Shown here: one piece after another, positions 45,474-52,240 of the stretch
How positions within the stretch are numbered: position 1 is the stretch's first letter
Layout: each line of letters begins with the position of its first letter
Origin: Mucilaginibacter_A sp964251965
Lineage (GTDB): Bacteria; Bacteroidota; Bacteroidia; Sphingobacteriales; Sphingobacteriaceae
Assembly (NCBI GenBank): GCA_964251965.1
Contig: CAXULQ010000002.1
Location: 1 to 64,000, forward strand
Reading direction: 5' to 3'
DNA: 64,000 bases
Notes under the pieces: model-generated
Database searches by the model: none
What the model was told of the DNA's origin: nothing
Seen by the model: only the letters and a program-made list of their open reading frames with translations
Translations under genes and position numbers: made by a program

Positions 45474-46097
45474 ATGAATGCGGCCAAATTTACTTTTACC
45501 CGTCTGAGATATACTTCTGGCGATTGGGACACCGACCAGCGAATGCCTTCCAATATTTTGAATTCGCTGTTGGAATATACCACGATACCGATCAATCCGC
45601 AGGAAAAAATTATCGACCTGAGCAGCCAGGAAATCTTCGAATCGCCTTTTTGTTATTTAAGCGGACATAAATTAGTGCAGTTTAACGCCATCGAACGCAG
45701 CAACTTTAAGCAATATGTGCAAAACGGCGGTTTCGTTTTTGCAGATGATTGCAACCACGATATCGACGGGCTTTTTGCACGTTCTTTTGAAGCCCAGATG
45801 TCGGCCTTGTTTGGCGCACACGCGTTGAAGAAAATCCCGGCCACGCATCCTGTTTATTCTTCTTTTTTTAAATTTGAAAAAGGACCGCCAAATACGGCTT
45901 TTGAGTTAAATGGCTGGGGCGATGACCTCATACATGATTATTTAAAAGCCATCGAAATAAACGGACGAATCGCGGTTTTATACAGCAACAAAGATTACGG
46001 CTGCGAGTGGGACTACGATTACCGGAACAAGCGTTTTTTGGCGGAAGACAATACCAAGTTCGGCGTTAACATTGTTTTGTATGCGATGGGTGCTTAA
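45474..46097 (+). CDS. DUF4159 domain protein
   Basis: A 207-residue protein consisting of a DUF4159 domain alone: FTRLRYTSGDWDTDQRMPSN at 8-27, YLSGHKLVQFNAIERSNFKQ and GGFVFADDCNHDIDGLF near 86-102, and a closing DYGCEWDYDYRNKRFLAEDN. The fold is GATase-like. In many bacteria this domain is part of large membrane proteins of the MoxR/BatA cluster; here it is a soluble single-domain version divergently placed next to moxR, supporting a shared role. No signal peptide. An intergenic motif copy (45434-45445) precedes it by 28 bases. Confidence 0.9.
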   Translation: MNAAKFTFTRLRYTSGDWDTDQRMPSNILNSLLEYTTIPINPQEKIIDLSSQEIFESPFCYLSGHKLVQFNAIERSNFKQYVQNGGFVFADDCNHDIDGLFARSFEAQMSALFGAHALKKIPATHPVYSSFFKFEKGPPNTAFELNGWGDDLIHDYLKAIEINGRIAVLYSNKDYGCEWDYDYRNKRFLAEDNTKFGVNIVLYAMGA

Positions 46098-46186
46098 CTT
46101 AATTTTGTTGTTTTTAACCTGCTAAAAGAAGTACGGATAATTTTACATTTTACGTAAAATTTTAGTAGTATTATTGCAAAAAATTA

Positions 46187-47398
46187 ATGGATTATATGGT
46201 CTCAGCAATTTTAACAGAAAATGAGGAAGACCGCTTGAAAGCGCTCGAATCTTACGAAATTCTGGATACTTTGCCGCAAAGGGATTTTGATGACATTACC
46301 CGCCTGGCATCCGAAATTTGCAACACACCTATTTCCTTAATCAGTTTTGTTGACGAGAACCGCCAATGGTTTAAATCGCGACATGGGTTAGATGCGTCCG
46401 AAACATCAAAAGAATATGCTTTTTGTGCCCACGCCATTTTAAAACCTCAGGAGGTTTTTGTGGTTGAAGATGCCACTAAAGACGAGCGGTTTCAATACAA
46501 TCCTTTAACAACCGGCCACCCGAAAGTTATTTTTTATACCGGTGTGCCGCTGGTAACCCAGGAAGGGCATGCTTTAGGTACTTTGTGTGTAATAGACAAC
46601 AAACCGAAAGAACTGACCGAAAACCAGGTTGAAGCTTTAAAATCACTGGCGAGACAGGTAATGGCACAATTAGAGTTGCGCCGAAAGGTTAAAGAACTGG
46701 ATACACTCACCTTAGAACTTAAAAAATCTAACGAATATCTGGAGCGTTTTGCCTTAATGGCATCGCACGATATTAAAAGCCCGTTAACCAGCATTATGCT
46801 TACCGGGCAGTTGCTTAAATCGAGATATAATACTATTCTGGATGAAAAGGGCAACAAGTTATTGGATATTGTAAACACTTCTGCAAACAGTTTGCTAAAG
46901 TTTTTAAACCAGATGCTGGAATATTCTAAGTCTTACAAAATGCTGTCTCAAAATAAAGATGAAGTTTGTGTGAACGATTTGATAGAGGAAGTGTTAAAAT
47001 TAGTAACCATTCCAGAATCTTTTCGGGTCGAAACACCTGCCGCTTTATTTTATATCCGTACTTCGGCCATCGCGCTGGAGCAGATCCTGATTAATCTTTT
47101 AAACAATGCCGTTCGTTACAACGATAAATCCGAAGGTTTTATACGCTTAACATTTGAAGAAAAAGCCAATTGTTATCAGTTCCAGGTCAGCGATAACGGT
47201 GTTGGCATCGAACCGAAAAATTATAACCGGATTTTTGAGCCGATGACAACACTTAACAGCCGCGACCGCTACAATAAAAGAGGTTCGGGCATTGGTTTAT
47301 CAACCGTAAAAAATCTGGTAGACAGTTTAGGCGGAGAAATTCATGTAGAATCTGTTTTAAACGAAGGCACTACTTTTCAGTTTACGATCCAGAAGTAG
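46187..47398 (+). CDS. GAF-domain sensor histidine kinase
   Basis: A 403-residue soluble kinase. A GAF domain covers about residues 25-165 (DDITRLASEICNTPISLISF, then FCAHAILKPQEVFVVEDATKD and GTLCVIDNKPKELTENQ). A coiled linker leads to HisKA with phospho-acceptor His194 in MASHDIKSPLTS, and HATPase motifs: N-box ILINLLNNAVRYND, VSDNGVGIEPKNY and SGIGLSTVKNLVDSLGG. No membrane helix, so it probably senses a cytoplasmic signal. No response regulator lies beside it, making it an orphan. An ATG at 46196 would shorten it by three residues. Confidence 0.95.
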   Translation: MDYMVSAILTENEEDRLKALESYEILDTLPQRDFDDITRLASEICNTPISLISFVDENRQWFKSRHGLDASETSKEYAFCAHAILKPQEVFVVEDATKDERFQYNPLTTGHPKVIFYTGVPLVTQEGHALGTLCVIDNKPKELTENQVEALKSLARQVMAQLELRRKVKELDTLTLELKKSNEYLERFALMASHDIKSPLTSIMLTGQLLKSRYNTILDEKGNKLLDIVNTSANSLLKFLNQMLEYSKSYKMLSQNKDEVCVNDLIEEVLKLVTIPESFRVETPAALFYIRTSAIALEQILINLLNNAVRYNDKSEGFIRLTFEEKANCYQFQVSDNGVGIEPKNYNRIFEPMTTLNSRDRYNKRGSGIGLSTVKNLVDSLGGEIHVESVLNEGTTFQFTIQK

Positions 47399-47450
47399 GT
47401 TGTTGGTTCGATGCTTCTTTTACCGGCAAAAAAATTAATAAATTTATGGT

Positions 47451-47723
47451 ATGAAAGTTATTAGTTTAATCCCTCAACCCAAATACAAACTGCAAATTAC
47501 TTTTGATGATGGTGTTTGCGGTGTTGTGGATTTAGAAGATTTGGTGCAAAAAGGCATTTTCCAGGTGTTAAAAGACGAGCGGCTTTTTAATCAGGTAAGT
47601 TTTAACCGTTCAGCCATCTTTTGGAGCGAGGAAATGGAAATCGACTTACTAAATATTTATATGGAATTGGCAAATAAGAGTTTTGATGAGCTTTTTGGAA
47701 ATTATAAATATGCCTCAAATTAG
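47451..47723 (+). CDS. DUF2442 domain protein
   Basis: A 90-residue DUF2442 protein: MKVISLIPQPKYKLQITFDD, GVVDLEDLVQKGIFQVLKDE and FNRSAIFWSEEMEIDLLNIY span the domain. DUF2442 genes commonly pair with DUF4160 genes in a toxin-antitoxin-like arrangement; here a frameshifted DUF4160 gene starts 14 bases inside its end. A motif copy (47411-47422) precedes the start by 28 bases. Function not established. Confidence 0.9.
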   Translation: MKVISLIPQPKYKLQITFDDGVCGVVDLEDLVQKGIFQVLKDERLFNQVSFNRSAIFWSEEMEIDLLNIYMELANKSFDELFGNYKYASN

Positions 47724-47969
47724 CTGTTTTCTCGGTATCATTATCAGGATGTTTTTTAAAGATCATAATCCGCCTCATTTTCACGCATTCTATGGAGAAA
47801 ACGAAGCGCTATCAACATAAACAATTTAGAAGTTATGGAAGGTTATGTTCCGCCAAGGGTATTAGGTTTGGTTATGGAATGGGCAGCTTTAAATCAATCA
47901 GCTTTAACAGCAAATTGGGAAAGGGCAAGAAAAGGCGAACCTTTGTTACCTATTGCTCCATTAGTTTAA
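47710..47969 (+). pseudogene. DUF4160 protein gene broken by a one-base frameshift
   Basis: From ATG 47710 the frame reads MPQISCFLGIIIRMFFKDHN, then PPHFHAFYGENEAL, the usual DUF4160 opening, and stops at TAA 47818. The downstream frame (-1, from about 47811) continues with NNLEVMEGYVPPRVLGLVME and ends RKGEPLLPIAPLV at 47969, the normal DUF4160 end. A single missing base near 47811 explains the break. The site is not a recognisable slippery heptamer, so mutation (or an assembly error) is likelier than programmed frameshifting. It overlaps the upstream DUF2442 gene by 14 bases. Confidence 0.85.
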
Positions 47970-48031
47970 TAATTCAGCATCTCCTTATACTTCTTTTACC
48001 ACCAAAAAACCAGCGTTGCCCGTATAATGCT

Positions 48032-48039
48032 TACTTTTG
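48032..48039 (+). promoter_or_regulatory. Bacteroidetes -7 promoter element (TACTTTTG) for ispG
   Basis: TACTTTTG matches TAnnTTTG and lies 18 bases before the ispG ATG. The -33 partner is not clear. Confidence 0.4.
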
Positions 48040-48057
48040 TACCATTTATTTTGAAGC

Positions 48058-50142
48058 ATGAACGCTGAAACCATCAAAGCATTACCAGGTAAATACTGCA
48101 ATTCCCTGACTGAATATTCCCGCTGGACGACCCGCGAAGTTACGATTGGCGATGTGCCGATGGGCGGAAACAATCCGATCCGCATCCAAAGCATGACCAC
48201 TACCGATACGATGGATACGGCCGGCACGGTTGCGCAAACCATCCGCATGGTTGATGCCGGTTGCGAATATGTGCGTATTACGGCGCCAAGCGTTAAAGAA
48301 GCACAAAACCTGGCGGAAATAAAAAAGCAATTACGCCAGCAAGGTTATAACGTTCCGTTGGTGGCGGATATTCATTTCACCCCAAACGCGGCAGAAGTTG
48401 CGGCGCGGTTAGTAGAAAAAGTGCGCATCAACCCCGGAAATTATGCCGATAAAAAACGCTTCGATGAATTAGTTTACACCGAACAGGAATATCAAAACGA
48501 ACTGGAACGCATCTACCGCAAATTTATGCCGCTGGTAAACATCTGCAAAGAATACGGAACCGCGATGCGCATCGGCACCAATCATGGTTCGCTTTCCGAC
48601 CGGATCATGAGCCAGTATGGTGATACGCCGCGCGGTATGGTAGAATCTGCGATGGAGTTTATCCGCATGTGCGAAAGCCTAAATTATTATAACCTGGTGA
48701 TCTCGATGAAATCCAGTAACCCGCAGGTAATGGTGCAGGCTTACCGGATGCTGGTGGAAACGATGGTGGCCGAAAACATGAATTACCCGCTGCATCTGGG
48801 CGTTACCGAAGCTGGCGATGGCGAAGACGGCCGCATCAAATCTGCCGTCGGTATCGGAACTTTGCTGGAAGATGGCTTGGGCGATACCGTCCGCGTTTCG
48901 CTAACCGAAGAGCCGGAAGCGGAAGCACCGGTGGCCATTGCACTGGTTAAGCGGTATGTCGAGCGGGCGAGCCTCACCCTAAATCCCTCTCCAAATGAGA
49001 GGGACTTGAACGGCACTACCGACATTGCATATTCCGCCACCGAAGCTACTCCCTCTCTTTCGGAGAGGGCCGGGGTGAGGCGCGAAACCTACGAAGCCAA
49101 CGCCTTCATCGGCGGGCACATGGTGCCACGCGTGGTGCTTGATCTCTCCGCAAAAAACCTAAAAGACCCTGCAATTTTATCGGATGCCGGTTACTTGTAT
49201 TCGCCTTTGCTGGATAAATATAACATGGCCGACCAATCGGTTGATTTTGTTTACCTGGCCGATGAACTGCCGTCTTTTGCTTTCCCCGGAAACCTGAAAC
49301 AGCTTTACAATTGTAAAACCTGGAGTTTTTTGGTGGATAAAAAGAACTGCCATCCTGTTTTTAGTTTGGAGGAATACAATGCTTTCGCAGAAAAAGACGA
49401 AGCGTTAAATCTGGTGAAAATCAAAAACAGCGATCTGGAAACCGAAGCTTTCAGGCAATTAATTTTTGATGAAACCTTGATTTTCGTACTTGAAACTGAC
49501 AAAATTCACGGTATGGCCGATCAGCGCGCATGCTTCTTTTACCTGCAAAAAAATGGTATTCAGGTGCCGGTGATTGTGAAGAGAGACTATCTTTTTCAGT
49601 TGCCTGTTATGACTGGCGAGTTGTCGGTTGAAGCGTTAAATAACCGTCCAGAACTTACAACTTACAACCCACAACTCACAACTTGTTTACAGCTCTACGC
49701 CGCCACCGATCTTGGTGCTTTATTGGTTGATGGTTTTGGTGATGGCATTTGGATTGATGCGCCGGAAATCTCTTCCAAAACAATCACTTCCACAGCTTTC
49801 GGGATTTTGCAGGCCACGCGTTCGCGGATTTCTAAAACAGAATATATCTCGTGCCCAAGTTGTGGCCGGACGTTGTTTGATCTGCAGATTACTACGCAAA
49901 TGATCCGCAGCCGGACTTCTCATCTCAAAGGCTTAAAAATCGGGATTATGGGCTGCATTGTAAACGGCCCGGGCGAAATGGCCGATGCCGATTACGGTTA
50001 CGTTGGTGCCGGTCCAGATAAAATTACGCTTTATCGCGGCAAAGAAGTGGTGAAGAAAAATGTTTCCGCAACTTTGGCTTTGGATGAACTGATTGGGATT
50101 ATTAAAACGGATGGGAATTGGATTGAACCGGAAATCGGGTGA
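48058..50142 (+). CDS. ispG: 4-hydroxy-3-methylbut-2-enyl-diphosphate synthase (large, Bacteroidetes type)
   Basis: A 694-residue IspG (GcpE), penultimate enzyme of the MEP isoprenoid pathway, reducing the cyclodiphosphate MEcPP. The TIM barrel opens with TREVTIGDVPMGGNNPIRIQ and includes LVADIHFTPNAAE and VRINPGNYADKKRF. The 4Fe-4S domain at the end has Cys599, Cys602 (CPSC) and Cys633 (GCIVNGPGE) with Glu640. The extra middle domain (about residues 290-585) is normal for the plant/Bacteroidetes form. Unusually, it carries two in-frame intergenic-type repeats (codons about 305-341 and 532-543) and one dispersed motif copy (49530-49541), all in the middle domain. Confidence 0.97.
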   Translation: MNAETIKALPGKYCNSLTEYSRWTTREVTIGDVPMGGNNPIRIQSMTTTDTMDTAGTVAQTIRMVDAGCEYVRITAPSVKEAQNLAEIKKQLRQQGYNVPLVADIHFTPNAAEVAARLVEKVRINPGNYADKKRFDELVYTEQEYQNELERIYRKFMPLVNICKEYGTAMRIGTNHGSLSDRIMSQYGDTPRGMVESAMEFIRMCESLNYYNLVISMKSSNPQVMVQAYRMLVETMVAENMNYPLHLGVTEAGDGEDGRIKSAVGIGTLLEDGLGDTVRVSLTEEPEAEAPVAIALVKRYVERASLTLNPSPNERDLNGTTDIAYSATEATPSLSERAGVRRETYEANAFIGGHMVPRVVLDLSAKNLKDPAILSDAGYLYSPLLDKYNMADQSVDFVYLADELPSFAFPGNLKQLYNCKTWSFLVDKKNCHPVFSLEEYNAFAEKDEALNLVKIKNSDLETEAFRQLIFDETLIFVLETDKIHGMADQRACFFYLQKNGIQVPVIVKRDYLFQLPVMTGELSVEALNNRPELTTYNPQLTTCLQLYAATDLGALLVDGFGDGIWIDAPEISSKTITSTAFGILQATRSRISKTEYISCPSCGRTLFDLQITTQMIRSRTSHLKGLKIGIMGCIVNGPGEMADADYGYVGAGPDKITLYRGKEVVKKNVSATLALDELIGIIKTDGNWIEPEIG
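48971..49081. repeat. palindromic element inserted in frame in ispG
   Basis: The right arm (49049-49081) matches the intergenic element's right arm at 34297-34329 with about two differences in 33 bases; the left arm starts at 48971 with GCCTCACCCT. The 111-base length is 37 codons with no stop, giving SLTLNPSPNERD and PSLSERAGVRR in the protein. Confidence 0.85.
49651..49685. repeat. ACAACTTACAACCCACAACT-type repeat inside ispG
   Basis: The CTTACAAC/CCACAACT-rich stretch encodes ELTTYNPQLTT in the IspG middle domain. A related intergenic piece (GGCAACCCACAACTG) is at 56057-56071. It resembles the simple intergenic repeats of Bacteroidetes. Confidence 0.55.
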
Positions 50143-50156
50143 TAATTCTATTAGTT

Positions 50157-50849
50157 TCAATTATTAAAATCGATAGGCATAGCATATTGTGTTCTTACTA
50201 TAGTTCCATTCTTACTGCCAGGTTGCCATATAGGACTTAGTTTTAAAACTCTTATAGCTTCCTCAGAGGCCGCTTTCCCTGGGCTTCTTACAACTTTTAC
50301 ATCAGATAAAGAACCATCTTTTTCTACAACGAAAAAAACAATCACTCGACCCTGGAGTCCATCTTTGTGCAAGTTTTCATTTAAAAATTTTGTGTACGTC
50401 TCTTTTCCTCCAGGGAATGAAGGTAAAACTTCGACACTTGAGAAATGATATATTGTTTCAGGAGTAGGTGGAATAATAACATCTCCAAGTAAAATATCTC
50501 TGCTTGTATCTATTGAAGCATGGTTACTTGTTTTGTTTTTTATTTTTTTCGTTTGTGCCGATGCTTCTTTTATCCCTATAAAAACCGTAGCAAACATCGC
50601 CGCAGCTGAAAACCAGCGTTTCCACAAAGGTTTTGTCGGAGATGAAGCTAATTGCGATTGTTGAAACCTGCCGCAAACTTTCGCGGTACTACTCATCAAA
50701 TAAGCCGCAATTTCATCATTGGTTTTATCAGTAAAATCTACAACTTTTTTCTGGCAATCGTTGCAAAAGCGACCGTCTTTTACAACAACCATATTTTCCC
50801 AGTTACGATCACAGGTGAAACTTAAACGGACAATTGGTTGGTTTTTCAT
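50157..50849 (-). CDS. zinc-ribbon-like N-terminus plus TonB C-terminal domain protein (copy 2)
   Basis: A 230-residue protein starting at ATG 50849, which aligns with the start of its upstream paralogue. The N-terminal 60 residues hold cysteines in FTCDRN, FCNDCQKKVVDFT and KVCGRF, a likely metal-binding module facing the cytoplasm. One membrane helix (about residues 78-96, ending VFIGIKEASAQ) follows, then an extracytoplasmic linker and a TonB-like C-terminal domain with GGKETYTKFLNENLHKDGLQ, GRVIVFFVVEKDGSLSDVKV and SPIWQPGSKNG. It may transmit energy or signals to outer-membrane receptors. It lies 20 bases after the paralogue. Confidence 0.85.
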   Translation of the reverse strand: MKNQPIVRLSFTCDRNWENMVVVKDGRFCNDCQKKVVDFTDKTNDEIAAYLMSSTAKVCGRFQQSQLASSPTKPLWKRWFSAAAMFATVFIGIKEASAQTKKIKNKTSNHASIDTSRDILLGDVIIPPTPETIYHFSSVEVLPSFPGGKETYTKFLNENLHKDGLQGRVIVFFVVEKDGSLSDVKVVRSPGKAASEEAIRVLKLSPIWQPGSKNGTIVRTQYAMPIDFNN

Positions 50850-50868
50850 AATCAAATCTTTATGATTG

Positions 50869-51501
50869 TTAAAAAGTAATGGGCATAGTATAAGCTTGTC
50901 TTACTATACTACCTTTTTGTATACCAGGTTTCCATCTCGGACTTTCTTTTAAAACTCTTATAGCTTCATAGTCAGCTTCTTCACCTAGTCCTCTTAAAAT
51001 CTTTATATCTGTTAGGGAACCATCTTTCTCTACGATAAAAGAAGTTATAAGTCTTCCGTGAACGTCTTTTGGTGTACGAATATTTTTATGTAGATATTTA
51101 TTAAAAGCTAATTCTCCACCTGGAAATGAAGGCATTAATTCAGCGGTTCCGAAGCTTACTATATTATCAGATTTTTTAGAAACTGTATCCAACTGAACAA
51201 CTTTTTGTGCCGATGCTTCTTTTACCCCTATAAAAACAGCAGCAAACATAGCCGCCACCGAAAACCAGCGTTTCCAAACAGGTTTTAGCGATGGAGAAAC
51301 CAATTGAGATTGCTGAAACCTGCCGCAAACTTTCGTGGTACTGCTCATCAAATAAGCAGCAATTTCATCATTGGTTTTATCGGTGAAATCAACAACTTTT
51401 TTCTGGCAATCGTTGCAGAAACGACCGCTTTCAACGGCTGCCATATCTTCCCAATTACGGTTGCAGGTAAAGTTTAAACGGACGATTGGTTGATTTTCCA
51501 T
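50869..51501 (-). CDS. zinc-ribbon-like N-terminus plus TonB C-terminal domain protein (copy 1)
   Basis: A 210-residue tandem paralogue of the next gene. Residues 1-65 are almost the same (Cys13, Cys29, Cys32 and the Cys of KVCGRF); the helix ends VFIGVKEASAQ; the TonB C-terminal domain shows SFPGGELAFNKYLHKNIRTP, TSFIVEKDGSLTDIKILRG and SPRWKPGIQKGS. The linkers differ. N-terminal halves are much closer than C-terminal halves, implying gene conversion or recent duplication there. Exact motif copies sit at the same codons in both (51213 here, 50571 there). No ExbBD genes are nearby. Confidence 0.87.
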   Translation of the reverse strand: MENQPIVRLNFTCNRNWEDMAAVESGRFCNDCQKKVVDFTDKTNDEIAAYLMSSTTKVCGRFQQSQLVSPSLKPVWKRWFSVAAMFAAVFIGVKEASAQKVVQLDTVSKKSDNIVSFGTAELMPSFPGGELAFNKYLHKNIRTPKDVHGRLITSFIVEKDGSLTDIKILRGLGEEADYEAIRVLKESPRWKPGIQKGSIVRQAYTMPITF

Positions 51502-51510
51502 GATGAATTT

Positions 51511-52101
51511 TTATAAACTTGCTTCCTCAAAAACATCCTCCAAATTCAATACAAAACCAGGCAAAATCGGCGTGCTAACTTCATCGCCCCAGGTTAAAAT
51601 TCTGGACGGAATATATTTCCCCTTTTCATCCAGCGTATATTTTAAAAATGTTTGCGAAACGGGCCAAACAACCCAGTATTCTTTAATTCCGGCTTCCTCA
51701 TAAATTTCATATTTGTTGCGCAGTTCTTTTTTGTTGTTTCCGGGCGAAAGGATTTCTACCACAATATCCGGCGCGCCAACACAGCCGCGGTCATCGAGTT
51801 TTGTAAGATCGCAAACCACACAAATATCCGGCTGAAAAACGGTTGTAACAGATTCATCCGCTGCGTTTTTTCGGGAAAGCCGTACATCAAAAGGAGCTGA
51901 GTAAACATGACAAGGTTTTCTCTTTAAAAAATTTGAAATCTGATTAAAAACAATTCCGGATAATCGCTGGTGATACCGATTTGGCGCGGGCGTCATCCTA
52001 AATAATTTACCTTTTAAAATTTCCAGCCGGTCATCAAAAGTCCATTTCAGGTAATCGGCGTAAGTGTAAGATTTATCAAAATCGAGGTCGGAAACTTGCA
52101 T
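51511..52101 (-). CDS. Uma2 family endonuclease (DUF820)
   Basis: A 196-residue PD-(D/E)xK-fold protein of the Uma2 family: DDRLEILKGKLFRMTPAPNR near 28-47, VFQPDICVVCDLTKLDDRG with the active Asp, and GAPDIVVEILSPGNNKKELR ending in EYWVVWP. The D ... E-x-S pattern is intact, so nuclease activity is plausible, but the biological role of Uma2 proteins is unclear; they multiply in cyanobacteria and some Bacteroidetes. It ends 9 bases before the TonB-like gene starts, so cotranscription is likely. Confidence 0.92.
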   Translation of the reverse strand: MQVSDLDFDKSYTYADYLKWTFDDRLEILKGKLFRMTPAPNRYHQRLSGIVFNQISNFLKRKPCHVYSAPFDVRLSRKNAADESVTTVFQPDICVVCDLTKLDDRGCVGAPDIVVEILSPGNNKKELRNKYEIYEEAGIKEYWVVWPVSQTFLKYTLDEKGKYIPSRILTWGDEVSTPILPGFVLNLEDVFEEASL

Positions 52102-52240
52102 GGATATTTTTTATCAATCAAAAATAACATTAATACACTTGAAATCAATGCTTCTTTTATCAACCCAAAACCAGCCTGTATATTCTTTAAAGAACAATCT
52201 TCAAAAATCAGTTGTTGGGTAATTGTTAAAAAATAATCCC

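Noticed and set aside
47806..47820. Programmed -1 frameshift in DUF4160
   Set aside because: The bases GCGCTATC are not a slippery heptamer and no downstream pseudoknot is evident; simple one-base loss explains it.
47792..48061. An 89-codon plus-strand ORF after DUF2442
   Set aside because: It is a third-frame reading across the frameshifted DUF4160 gene and the ispG leader; its peptide is Lys/Ser-rich and resembles nothing, while the other two frames spell DUF4160.
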